Assembly: GCA_017620975.1 (NCBI GenBank)
Contig: JAGAUD010000018.1
Span: 1 to 46,286, forward strand
DNA from: Lachnospiraceae bacterium
Lineage (GTDB): Bacteria > Bacillota_A > Clostridia > Lachnospirales > Lachnospiraceae
Reading direction: 5' to 3'
DNA: 46,286 nucleotides
Below are positions 12,206-20,524 of the stretch, piece after piece (within the stretch, counting starts at the first letter, position 1; every line of letters begins with the position of its first letter). Below the pieces are notes generated by a model, which had not been told where the DNA came from, searched no databases, and was given only the letters and a program-made list of their open reading frames with translations. A program made the position numbers and the translations under genes.

Positions 12206-13096
12206 TCAGATAACTTCCATCATCATCTTGATAAATTTCTCCGCTGCCACGCTTAATGTCCGCTGGTTCTCCATTACCAGGCAGATATTCCTGTCCGGGA
12301 TCCCTTCTTTTACAGAAATCTCGACCGCCTGGCCCTTTTGGATCGCTTCTTCAGCAAAAGCATATGGCAGAAACCCGATTCCCAGATTATTGACAATCAT
12401 AGGCATGATCAAATCAGTAGTAGCCACCTCGATATCCGGTTCATATACCAGCCCATATTCCCAGAATAATCGTCTGTAACATTCGAATGTCTTCGTATTT
12501 TGAGCAAGACTGATAAGAGGATACCGGATCAAATCTTTCAGGCACACACCTTTCTCCGCTAAATGTGCAAACTGGGAACCACCTGCCAGAATCACCTGAT
12601 AAGGCTTTAGTATGATTTCCTGAAAATTCGTCCCGCCATCAACCGGCGTTGTCACTACTGCAAAATCAATCTGCCGATTCTTCAAAGCTGCCAATGCCTC
12701 CGGTGTGGTGAAATTAAAAATCTTCAGCCTGATGTCCGGATACTTCTGGTGAAATACGCCCAACTGTTTTAACAGATAACCGTGCAGCGCCGTTTCGCTG
12801 GTGCCGATGTACACTACACCTTTCTCCAATTTCAGCGTCTGCTCCAGTTCTTCCTCTCCCATCTGCAGTTGTTCAAAAGCTGCTGCTACATGAGCATACA
12901 GCTGCTGCCCCTCTGCCGTCAGGGTTATGCCCCGGTTGGATCTGACAATCAGCCGACACCCCAGCTCTGCTTCCAGCAGATTCATGACTCTGGTCACGTT
13001 GGGCTGGTTGCTCATAAGAGCTGCCGCTGCCTTTGTCATATTTTTATGTTTCGCCACATAGTAAAAGATTTTGTAATATTCCAGATTTGCAGCCAT
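12206..13096 (-). CDS. LysR-family transcriptional regulator
   Basis: A 296-residue LysR protein. The N-terminal winged HTH (about residues 16-60) reads NMTKAAAALMSNQPNVTRVM then LEAELGCRLIVRSNRGITLT. A linker helix and a two-lobed effector domain follow from about residue 90. It is divergent from the MATE gene and upstream of the amidase gene on the same strand. LysR proteins commonly control the divergent neighbour, so the MATE exporter is the leading candidate target. The effector is unknown. The start follows GGGGGAAAG. Confidence 0.93.
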   Translation of the reverse strand: MAANLEYYKIFYYVAKHKNMTKAAAALMSNQPNVTRVMNLLEAELGCRLIVRSNRGITLTAEGQQLYAHVAAAFEQLQMGEEELEQTLKLEKGVVYIGTSETALHGYLLKQLGVFHQKYPDIRLKIFNFTTPEALAALKNRQIDFAVVTTPVDGGTNFQEIILKPYQVILAGGSQFAHLAEKGVCLKDLIRYPLISLAQNTKTFECYRRLFWEYGLVYEPDIEVATTDLIMPMIVNNLGIGFLPYAFAEEAIQKGQAVEISVKEGIPDRNICLVMENQRTLSVAAEKFIKMMMEVI

Positions 13097-13120
13097 GTTT
13101 CTTTCCCCCCGGTGTTTTAT

Positions 13121-13212
13121 TGAACTGTAACTTCATATTAATTTTATATGTCTGGTATGTCAACTATACATTTTCCTTTTTTAAATAAGAGCGTATAATA
13201 AATTACAGTTCA
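13121..13212. promoter_or_regulatory. Paired inverted 10-mers in the LysR-MATE intergenic region
   Basis: TGAACTGTAA (13121-13130) and its exact reverse complement TTACAGTTCA (13203-13212) are 72 bases apart. The first lies at the expected transcript start of lysR, the second just past a TATAAT at 13194-13199 that would serve the MATE gene but has a poor -35 (TTTTCC). This layout fits an activator-dependent divergent promoter with autoregulation. Confidence 0.5.
13135..13163 (-). promoter_or_regulatory. Promoter of the LysR gene
   Basis: On the minus strand TTGACA (13158-13163), a 17-base spacer and TAATAT (13135-13140) form a good vegetative promoter about 40 bases upstream of the lysR start. 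Confidence 0.6.
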
Positions 13213-13309
13213 CACAGCAATTTATCGTTAAACGGTATGAAAGCACCGAAAATTCCTTTACGAATAGTGCGCGTGTGAACAGTTAAGACAAAAGAAATGA
13301 GGAAATATC

Positions 13310-14647
13310 ATGAACAAAGATTTAACCGTAGGCAAGCCTTCTACCGTGCTTTGGACGTTCTGCCTGCCCCTTTTTGGAAGTGTTATCTTCCAACAACTCT
13401 ATAATATAGCCGACAGTCTTGTTGCCGGGAAATTCATCGGAGAGAACGCTCTGGCTGCCGTGGGCAACAGCTATGAAATCACTTTGATTTTCATTGCATT
13501 CGCATTTGGCTGCAATATCGGAAGCTCCGTCATCGTCTCACAGCTTTTCGGCGCAAAACAGTACAAAGAAATGAAGACTTCCGTGTATACCACTTTGATT
13601 GCCTGTGCAGTCCTCTGCGGTGCTCTGATGCTTCTGGGCTTTACGCTGTGCAGCCGGCTTCTCAAACTGATTCAGACACCCCAGGAATTGATGGCAGATT
13701 CGCTGCTGTATTTGAGAATTTACATAGGCGGACTTCCTTTCCTGTTCTTCTATAATGTAGCCACCGGTATCTTTTCCGCACTGGGAGATTCCAAAACACC
13801 TTTCCTGTTCCTGGCTTTCTCCTCTACAGCCAACATCGCTGTAGATATCCTCTTCGTTACTGCGTTTGACATGGGAGTGGCCGGTGTCGCCTGGGCAACT
13901 TTCCTCTGTCAGGGTATCAGCTGCATACTGGCTATCCGGGTCGTTCTGAAAAGATTGACCACAATTGAAGTAGAAGGACACGTACCTGTTTTCTCCTGGA
14001 ATCTGCTTCGCAGAATTACTGTAATCGCAATTCCCAGTATTCTGCAGCAAAGCTTTATCTCTATCGGAAATATTATCCTTCAGGGCGTTATAAACGGCTT
14101 CGGTCCCAGTGTCATTGCCGGATATTCCGCTTCGGTCAAGCTGAACAACCTGGTCATCACTTCCTTTACCACACTGGGCAACGGTATTTCCAACTATACC
14201 GCTCAGAATCTGGGAGCCGGAAAGCTTCCCCGTATCAAAGAAGGATTCCGCGCCTGCCTGAAAATGGTATGGCTCATCTGCATACCGTTCTTCCTGCTGT
14301 ATTTCTTTGCCGGCCATTACGCACTCATCCTATTTATGGAAGATACTACCGGCGATGCCATGAATACAGGTATTACCTTCCTTCGTATTCTGTCACCCTT
14401 CTACTTTGTCATCTGCGTAAAGCTGGCAGCTGACGGCGTGCTGCGGGGAGCCGGACTGATGAAACAGTTTATGATAGCTACCTTTACAGATCTGATCTTG
14501 CGTGTAGCAGTTGCTATAGCATTGGCACAGGTGCTGGGCTCTGTAGGTATCTGGATGGCATGGCCGATTGGCTGGGTTCTCGGAACGGGATTGTCTTTAA
14601 TGTTTTACCGAAAAGGCCCATGGTATCAGAACAACTACTCCAGATAA
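13310..14647 (+). CDS. MATE-family efflux transporter
   Basis: A 445-residue integral membrane protein with about twelve hydrophobic segments arranged as two similar halves. It shows MATE-type openings: LPLFGSVIFQQLYNIADSLV and GENALAAVGNSYEITLIF early, and a second-half equivalent IPSILQQSFISIGNIILQG. MATE proteins export cationic drugs or metabolites using Na+ or H+ gradients; the substrate here is not predictable. It is one of few plus-strand genes. Its 3' end overlaps the convergent hydrolase gene by 13 bases. The start follows GAGG. Confidence 0.93.
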   Translation: MNKDLTVGKPSTVLWTFCLPLFGSVIFQQLYNIADSLVAGKFIGENALAAVGNSYEITLIFIAFAFGCNIGSSVIVSQLFGAKQYKEMKTSVYTTLIACAVLCGALMLLGFTLCSRLLKLIQTPQELMADSLLYLRIYIGGLPFLFFYNVATGIFSALGDSKTPFLFLAFSSTANIAVDILFVTAFDMGVAGVAWATFLCQGISCILAIRVVLKRLTTIEVEGHVPVFSWNLLRRITVIAIPSILQQSFISIGNIILQGVINGFGPSVIAGYSASVKLNNLVITSFTTLGNGISNYTAQNLGAGKLPRIKEGFRACLKMVWLICIPFFLLYFFAGHYALILFMEDTTGDAMNTGITFLRILSPFYFVICVKLAADGVLRGAGLMKQFMIATFTDLILRVAVAIALAQVLGSVGIWMAWPIGWVLGTGLSLMFYRKGPWYQNNYSR

Positions 14648-15483
14648 AATCTTCCCTCCAGCGCAATAAACTGGTCAAGCAGCATCCTGCTGACTCGTGC
14701 CCCAAACACGGTCGCAGGATGTGCCGGATAATACATGGCATCTGAAAACTCCTTGTTCAGCATGACCAGAACATACGGGCCGTACGGCGTATAGATGATT
14801 CCACCGTCATTACGGCAGGCATCCATGCTTCCGCTCTTACTTGCCACCCGAATCAGGATATCATCCGTATTGTCACTGTCCATATAAAATGGCGGAAAAT
14901 CTTTTGTAATCATACTATTATAATGCTGCTTTTTGAAAATTTCCAGCATCTTTTCATCAGCTTCCGGACTGATCAGTTCATGCTTTGCCAATTTCAGGAA
15001 AACACCGGCATAATCCCGTGGTGTTGTGGTTCCCAGCTTCTCATACTGATCAAAATGGATAGGATTGTGCAGCACCGTGTCTTTACAGCCCAGTTTCTGA
15101 ATGCAGTCATTGATGGTATCCACACCCAGATAATCTATCATCATGTTGGTGGCAATGTTATCACTGACGATAATCATCAGGGTTGCCACATCCTTGACAC
15201 GAAGCACTGCACCGGGCTCCAGAGCGCACAGCACACCACTGCCGTCTACCATATGAGACTCCTCATAGGTAAGATTGTCCTCCAGGCTGGCAAATCCTTT
15301 TTCCACCTCATCGAACAGACATGCCAAAATGAAAGTCTTAATGGTACTGGCTGTCTCGAATTTCTCATCTGCACCGATGGCTATCACATGTCCTTTCATA
15401 TCATCAGCATAAATGCACATGTTTCCATCATAACTCTTCAGTTCCGCTTCAATTCTTTTCTCTAATGTAAGTCTTGCGTCCAT
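14635..15483 (-). CDS. Class A beta-lactamase-fold serine hydrolase without signal peptide
   Basis: A 282-residue beta-lactamase2-type hydrolase with the three active-site motifs in order: SxxK in ASTIKTF (about residue 59), SDN in IVSDNIATN and KSG in ASKSGSMDA. The N-terminus is soluble and charged, so it appears cytoplasmic, unusual for a secreted beta-lactamase. AGGAG lies 4-5 bases before the ATG at 15483. It follows the opp and NlpC/P60 genes by 53 bases, so a role in processing imported peptides or amides is plausible. True antibiotic resistance is less likely. Confidence 0.82.
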   Translation of the reverse strand: MDARLTLEKRIEAELKSYDGNMCIYADDMKGHVIAIGADEKFETASTIKTFILACLFDEVEKGFASLEDNLTYEESHMVDGSGVLCALEPGAVLRVKDVATLMIIVSDNIATNMMIDYLGVDTINDCIQKLGCKDTVLHNPIHFDQYEKLGTTTPRDYAGVFLKLAKHELISPEADEKMLEIFKKQHYNSMITKDFPPFYMDSDNTDDILIRVASKSGSMDACRNDGGIIYTPYGPYVLVMLNKEFSDAMYYPAHPATVFGARVSRMLLDQFIALEGRFYLE

Positions 15484-15536
15484 TTTTCTCCTCATATCGC
15501 AAAAGCGGCCACGACGCACGTGACCGCCATATGCAT

Positions 15537-16421
15537 TTATCCAAAAATACTTCCTACAGCATATAAACTCTTCACAAGATCCTCACGGTATACAGGACTC
15601 TCCGGGTTCAGACTGTTGATAACGACACCGCCGCTTCCCACTTTTCCGGTGGAATGAATAAAGTCTCCATTTCCCAGATACATAGCAATATGTCCCGGGA
15701 AGTACAGAAGATCTCCGGGCTTTGCATCTTCTCCGGAAATCTCATGCACCGGGAATCCTTCCACAATTTTCGCATCTCTCCAGGTCAGGATACCGTTCAG
15801 CAAATAACTCTGAGAGGTAAGTCCCGAACAGTCTATTCCTGCTGTACAGCGACCGCCCCAACGGTACTGTACACCCAGATAAAGCTTCGCTGTCTCTGTT
15901 ACGCTGCGGCGAAACTGCGCTTCATCCACAATTGTACCCTGCACCGGTGTACCGGTGAATACACCTGCCTGAGAAAACTTCTTTTCCCACAGAAACTGAT
16001 TTCTCATAAACCCTTTGGTACCGTCTGCCAAGCTAACCTTCGCCCATCCGGTTTCTTCGAAATCCCACTCTTCCACTTTGACAATAGCACCGCGAAAGAG
16101 ATTTGCATAGCAGACTCCCTGTACTTTCGGCAGAGACAGCACATCTACACAGATGCCGCTTACCACATGGAGGCTGGAAGCTTCCCATTCATACGCCTCT
16201 GACTTATCCACAAGCAACAGATCTTCTTTAGGAAGATATCCACTATATCCGTAAAAGGTTTTCACGAAAAAGTATTCCTTTACTTCTTCCACCACTGCCA
16301 CCAGCATACCATACAACAACTGATCGGAAATGGCAGACAGTGTCTTTCCGTCAGATTCCATGGTCAGTGATGCATACTCATAGATTGTAGCAATTGGTTT
16401 GATTACGATTCCATATTTCAT
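15537..16421 (-). CDS. Cytoplasmic NlpC/P60 (C40) endopeptidase, YkfC-like
   Basis: A 294-residue protein with two N-terminal SH3-like segments (about 1-150) and a C-terminal NlpC/P60 domain: catalytic Cys in [12 protein letters not shown], His in [10 protein letters not shown]. Length, layout and lack of a signal peptide resemble Bacillus YkfC, a gamma-D-glutamyl-L-diamino acid endopeptidase that trims imported murein peptides. The ATG at 16421 overlaps the oppF-like stop as ATGA, showing coupling with the importer. This strongly links the transporter to wall-peptide recycling, though the substrate remains inferred. Confidence 0.87.
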   Translation of the reverse strand: MKYGIVIKPIATIYEYASLTMESDGKTLSAISDQLLYGMLVAVVEEVKEYFFVKTFYGYSGYLPKEDLLLVDKSEAYEWEASSLHVVSGICVDVLSLPKVQGVCYANLFRGAIVKVEEWDFEETGWAKVSLADGTKGFMRNQFLWEKKFSQAGVFTGTPVQGTIVDEAQFRRSVTETAKLYLGVQYRWGGRCTAGIDCSGLTSQSYLLNGILTWRDAKIVEGFPVHEISGEDAKPGDLLYFPGHIAMYLGNGDFIHSTGKVGSGGVVINSLNPESPVYREDLVKSLYAVGSIFG

Positions 16422-17341
16422 GATTTCACCCATTCCTTGATTTCTTTTTCATTTGCGAGCACATAATGCTCCGGTGAAAACTCTACCCAGCTGGGCGGAT
16501 TCGTTTTGTAATCGTGCATAGCAGGATCATAGACGAGCAGTTTTCTATCGCGCTCGTACCTGGGATCCGGCATGGGAATGGCTGACAGCAACGCTCTTGT
16601 GTAAGGATGAACCGGATTGGTCACCAGTTCTTCCGTTTCTGCCATTTCAACGATTTCACCCTTATGAATAACAGCAATCCTGTCTGTGATAAAGCGCATA
16701 ACAGACAGATCGTGAGCTATAAACAGATAAGTAATTTGGTGCTTCTTCTGCATATTGGCCAACAGATTCAGTACCTGCGCACGGACAGATACATCCAGTG
16801 CAGAAATCGGTTCATCTGCAATAATGAATTCCGGATTCATGATCAGTGCCCTTGCAATACCGATACGCTGTCTCTGTCCACCGGAGAATTCATGAGGGAA
16901 ACGACTGGAAAATTCCGGCAGCAGACCAACCTCTAAAAGTGCCTGATCTACTCTTTCTTTCCGTTCTGCTTCTGTCAGATTCTTTTCAAAATTCATTAAG
17001 CCTTCGCTGATGATATAGTCTACCTTGGCCCGTTCATTCAAGGATGCCTGGGGATCCTGGAAAATCATCTGAATCTCACGGATTACTTTACGATCCAGTT
17101 CTTTGGAGATCGTGCCGTTGATTTTTTCTCCCTTGTAAAGGACATCCCCGCCTGTGGAGGGAACAATTCTCATAATAGCACGACCAATCGTGGTCTTTCC
17201 GGAGCCTGACTCACCCACCAGGCCGAAAGTTTCTCCCTTATATATCTTGAAATTAACCTTTTTAACTGCTTCAAAGCGCTTCTTTTTCTCGCCAAAGGTC
17301 ACATCCAGGTCTTTTACCTCTAATATTACTTCTTTTTCCAT
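16418..17341 (-). CDS. oppF: Oligopeptide ABC transporter ATPase, OppF type
   Basis: A 307-residue ABC ATPase of the dipeptide/oligopeptide importer class. Walker A is GESGSGKTT, the Q-loop is [20 protein letters not shown], the signature is [15 protein letters not shown], and Walker B is [13 protein letters not shown]. The C-terminal oligopeptide extension ([12 protein letters not shown]) is present. It is coupled to oppD by a 1-base TGATG overlap. It energises peptide import with OppD. Confidence 0.94.
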   Translation of the reverse strand: MEKEVILEVKDLDVTFGEKKKRFEAVKKVNFKIYKGETFGLVGESGSGKTTIGRAIMRIVPSTGGDVLYKGEKINGTISKELDRKVIREIQMIFQDPQASLNERAKVDYIISEGLMNFEKNLTEAERKERVDQALLEVGLLPEFSSRFPHEFSGGQRQRIGIARALIMNPEFIIADEPISALDVSVRAQVLNLLANMQKKHQITYLFIAHDLSVMRFITDRIAVIHKGEIVEMAETEELVTNPVHPYTRALLSAIPMPDPRYERDRKLLVYDPAMHDYKTNPPSWVEFSPEHYVLANEKEIKEWVKS

Positions 17342-18390
17342 CAGACGAGACCTCCATTTCTGATTTTTTCAATCACTGCCGGCGGGTCCACCTTGGGTGC
17401 TCTTGGATCCAACAGCCATGTTCTTGCCTTATGAGTAGGCGATACCTCAAAATAAGGCGGCCTTTCTATGAAATCAATTTTAAGCGCCTGCGGATTTCTC
17501 GGTGCAAAAGCATCTCCCTTCACTTCAGTGAACAGATTGGGCGGTGTTCCGGGAATGGAGAACAGATCCGTACCCTTGATTCCCACCTGCGGCATGGAAG
17601 AAAGCAATGCCCATGTATAAGGATGCTTCGGATCATAGAAAATATCTTCCGCAGTACCGATTTCCACGATATCACCGGCATACATAACTGCCACACGGTC
17701 AGCTGTATTAGCTACCACTCCCAGGTCATGGGTAATGAAAATAACGGACAGCTTATATTTATGACGCAATTCTTTAATCAATGCGAGAATCTGCGCCTGA
17801 ATCGTAACATCGAGTGCCGTTGTGGGCTCATCGCAAATCAGAATCTGAGGATTGCAGGCAATTGCAATGGCAATGACTACACGCTGACGCATACCGCCGG
17901 AAAACTCATGAGGATATTGATTAAAACGACGTTCCACATCCTGAATGCCTACATCCGCCAAATATTCCAATGTTTTCTTCTTCGCTTCACTGCGGTTCAG
18001 CTTCTGGTGCAGCATAACTGCTTCCATGATCTGAGCACCGATCGTTTTCAGCGGATTCAGACTGGTCATAGGATCCTGCATGATCATAGCAATTTCATGA
18101 CCACGGATTTTATACCATTCTTTCTCTTTTTTCAGAGCAGTCAGTTCAACAGGTACCCCGTCATCACAACCATAATACACGGTCTTTCCGCCTGTTACCT
18201 TACCATTCTGCTCCAAAAGCCCCATAAAGGACTTGGTAAAAACAGATTTACCACTGCCTGATTCTCCTACAATTGCAAGAATCTCTCCTTTGTACAGATC
18301 CAGAGAAATGCCTCTGATGGCATGCAGGCTCTTTCCGCGCAGTTCAAATTTTATTTCCAGATCTTCAACTGACAGCATTTTCTCAGCCAT
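17341..18390 (-). CDS. oppD: Oligopeptide ABC transporter ATPase, OppD type
   Basis: A 349-residue ABC ATPase paired with OppF. Walker A is GESGSGKSV, the Q-loop is [16 protein letters not shown], the signature is [15 protein letters not shown], and Walker B is [12 protein letters not shown]. The C-terminal oligopeptide extension ends with [13 protein letters not shown] plus SIPGTPPN, which typifies OppD. It starts 12 bases after the oppC stop and ends in TGATG with oppF. Confidence 0.94.
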   Translation of the reverse strand: MAEKMLSVEDLEIKFELRGKSLHAIRGISLDLYKGEILAIVGESGSGKSVFTKSFMGLLEQNGKVTGGKTVYYGCDDGVPVELTALKKEKEWYKIRGHEIAMIMQDPMTSLNPLKTIGAQIMEAVMLHQKLNRSEAKKKTLEYLADVGIQDVERRFNQYPHEFSGGMRQRVVIAIAIACNPQILICDEPTTALDVTIQAQILALIKELRHKYKLSVIFITHDLGVVANTADRVAVMYAGDIVEIGTAEDIFYDPKHPYTWALLSSMPQVGIKGTDLFSIPGTPPNLFTEVKGDAFAPRNPQALKIDFIERPPYFEVSPTHKARTWLLDPRAPKVDPPAVIEKIRNGGLV

Positions 18391-18402
18391 AACATTCCCT
18401 CC

Positions 18403-19419
18403 TTAGACATGGTTCTTAGGATCCGCCGCATCGGAAAAGGCGTTACCAATAATATAAAACGAAATCGTGACAAAGGACAAAATAATGGTCGGATAAACCA
18501 GCTGATATCTCAGAGCCGGACTGGTGATCAGCGCACGGCCTTCATTGATCAGATTTCCCAGGCTGGGCGTGTCTACAGGAAGCCCCAGACCAATGTAAGT
18601 GATAAATACCTCATTACCGATTGCTGCCGGAATCGTCAGTGCCATACGAAGCATGATGACCGATACCAGATAAGGCAGCAGGTTCTTGACCATGATCTTA
18701 GAGGTAGGCGTACCAAGACAACGGCTGGCCACATTATAATCACGGTCACGGATAATCAATATCTGATTACGGATAAAACGAGCCATCTGAATCCATCCGG
18801 TAAGACACATGGCAAATATCAGTGTCTTAACACTCGGCTTTAAAATATAGGAAATCAGGATCAGAATAATGGTATTCGGAATATTATCAATGATATTGTA
18901 AATTTCCGTCAGGATAAAATCCAGCTTTCTCACATAACCCCAAAGAACACCGACCGTGATACCAATGAGTGCCTCTGCAAGTGCTACAGAAAGGCCGATG
19001 AACAGAGAGGTTCTGGTTCCTGACCAGATACGGGCCCACAGATCCTGACCTATGGAGTTAGTTCCCAGAATGAACTGGTCTCCGGGCGGTACGTTACGAT
19101 ACTGCATACCGTTTTCATCATTGATGATCAGGTTAGGGTCATACTGATTGGGCAGATACGGCTGTATGAAGGTAAATAACAGCAATAAAACCAGCATAAT
19201 CAATAATACCACAGCCACACGGTTCTTCAGAAATGCCTGCAGGGTACTTCTCCAGTAGGAGTAATTGCTGTATCCGCTTCTCTCTACTTCTTTTTCATTG
19301 AACTCAGCGAAGGAAAACTTTTCTTCATCTGACATATTCACCTGCTTGTCAAGCGTTTCCTCCATACTTTTCATCAAATCCGCCTCTTTGGTGTGGCGAT
19401 AAGAAAATTGCTTCATCAT
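18403..19419 (-). CDS. oppC: Oligopeptide ABC transporter permease, OppC type
   Basis: A 338-residue permease with a cytoplasmic N-terminal stretch (about 1-65), a first membrane segment (VAVVLLIMLVLLLLFTF), an external loop including QFILGTNSIGQDLWARI, then five more segments with the permease EAA-type loop near RDRDYNVASRCLGTPTSKI. GTNSIGQDLWAR is an OppC/DppC hallmark. Two adjacent ATGs (19419, 19416) overlap the oppB stop, so translation is probably coupled. Confidence 0.93.
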   Translation of the reverse strand: MMKQFSYRHTKEADLMKSMEETLDKQVNMSDEEKFSFAEFNEKEVERSGYSNYSYWRSTLQAFLKNRVAVVLLIMLVLLLLFTFIQPYLPNQYDPNLIINDENGMQYRNVPPGDQFILGTNSIGQDLWARIWSGTRTSLFIGLSVALAEALIGITVGVLWGYVRKLDFILTEIYNIIDNIPNTIILILISYILKPSVKTLIFAMCLTGWIQMARFIRNQILIIRDRDYNVASRCLGTPTSKIMVKNLLPYLVSVIMLRMALTIPAAIGNEVFITYIGLGLPVDTPSLGNLINEGRALITSPALRYQLVYPTIILSFVTISFYIIGNAFSDAADPKNHV

Positions 19420-20357
19420 CTGTCACCTTCTTTCTTTCCGAGGCTGATTCTGGGATCCAGAACTACCATCAAAATATCTCCCAGCATCAGACCCAGCACA
19501 CCAACGCAGGCATATAAAAGTACAATGCCCTGTACCATGGTGTTGTCATGCTTCTTGACAACAGTCACCAGCAGACCACCCATACCCGGGATACTGTAAA
19601 GAGATTCAATGTAAATAGAACCGATTACTGTGTTCAAAAAGGCAGTAGGTATGTACTGTGCCAAAGGTACAAATGCATTACGGAAAATGTGTTTGAACAT
19701 TGCCTTTCCTTCTGACAAACCCTTAGCCTTGGCCAGTTTAACATAGTCCTTATTACTCTCGTCTACCATATAACGGCGCAGCCACATGCCATAAAAGGCA
19801 ACGTTGCCTAAAGACATGGAAAGTACCGGCAAAATCCAATATTTAGGATTGTTGATATCAAAGAGCAGTCCCACATTCAAAATCTGTGTACCATAAAGCT
19901 GGATATATAAATAATATACCGCAGCCGGAACCGCTTGAATACAAACAATAAATAATGTTCCCAGCTTATCGAAGAAACGGTTTTTGTACCTTGCCATCAG
20001 CGCACCCATAGGAATACCAAGCAGCAAAGATACAATCATGGATAATACACCCAGTTTGATAGAAACCGGTACCTTATCCGCAAGAATCTCTGTTACGGGT
20101 ACATTAGCACGGTAAATACGTGAGGTTCCCAGATCGCCGTGCAAAAGATCCTTATAGAATCTAAAAATCTGCACCGGCAGCGGATCTGTCAGTCCCATTT
20201 CCTCAAGACCTACCTGAATCTGCTGAGGGGTCATTTTTTCAAAGTTGGGGAAATACCCTTCGATAGGCATCAGACGCAGCAGACAGAAAACAATGGTGAG
20301 AATGATCACCAATGTAATCAACGAACGTCCGATTCGTTTTGCCAGATACTTTAACAT
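19416..20357 (-). CDS. oppB: Oligopeptide ABC transporter permease, OppB type
   Basis: A 313-residue permease starting MLKYLAKRIGRSLITLVIIL, the OppB/DppB N-terminal pattern, with six membrane segments and the EAA-type loop DYVKLAKAKGLSEGKAMFKHI. The ATG at 20357 follows AAGGAG at 7 bases. A longer in-frame reading upstream runs through the hairpin region and is unlikely. It is separated from oppA by a 167-base gap with strong hairpins, which could lower permease expression relative to the binding protein. Confidence 0.93.
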   Translation of the reverse strand: MLKYLAKRIGRSLITLVIILTIVFCLLRLMPIEGYFPNFEKMTPQQIQVGLEEMGLTDPLPVQIFRFYKDLLHGDLGTSRIYRANVPVTEILADKVPVSIKLGVLSMIVSLLLGIPMGALMARYKNRFFDKLGTLFIVCIQAVPAAVYYLYIQLYGTQILNVGLLFDINNPKYWILPVLSMSLGNVAFYGMWLRRYMVDESNKDYVKLAKAKGLSEGKAMFKHIFRNAFVPLAQYIPTAFLNTVIGSIYIESLYSIPGMGGLLVTVVKKHDNTMVQGIVLLYACVGVLGLMLGDILMVVLDPRISLGKKEGDR

Positions 20358-20424
20358 GATACTACTCCTTTTACTTCTATTTGTACTTCGGAAAAGCTTA
20401 CGCTTCTCTTTCACACTCGCCTGA

Positions 20425-20510
20425 GCATAAAACATTTTCGGAAACAGACGTAAGTCCTTTATCCGTTTCCGAAAATGTTTTATGCTGCCCTCCCACAAGG
20501 AGAGGGCAGC
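20425..20510 (-). repeat. Two adjoining hairpins between oppA and oppB
   Basis: A 21-bp perfect inverted repeat (20425-20445 with 20465-20485, 19-base loop) adjoins a second stem GCTGCCCTC/GAGGGCAGC (20484-20492 with 20502-20510). They share the two bases 20484-20485. Neither is followed by a U-tract on the minus strand, so both look like mRNA processing or stability elements rather than full terminators. They sit just after the oppA stop, where abundant binding-protein mRNA is often protected. Confidence 0.75.
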
Positions 20511-20524
20511 CAAGCATCAACGTA

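Noticed and set aside
13538..14317. 259-residue minus-strand open frame
   Set aside because: Antisense to the MATE transporter, with low-complexity Gln/Asp/Ser content typical of shadows of membrane genes.
20425..20485. Ends of an insertion sequence
   Set aside because: The 21-bp arms are only 19 bases apart, with no transposase and no target duplication. An mRNA hairpin explains them better.
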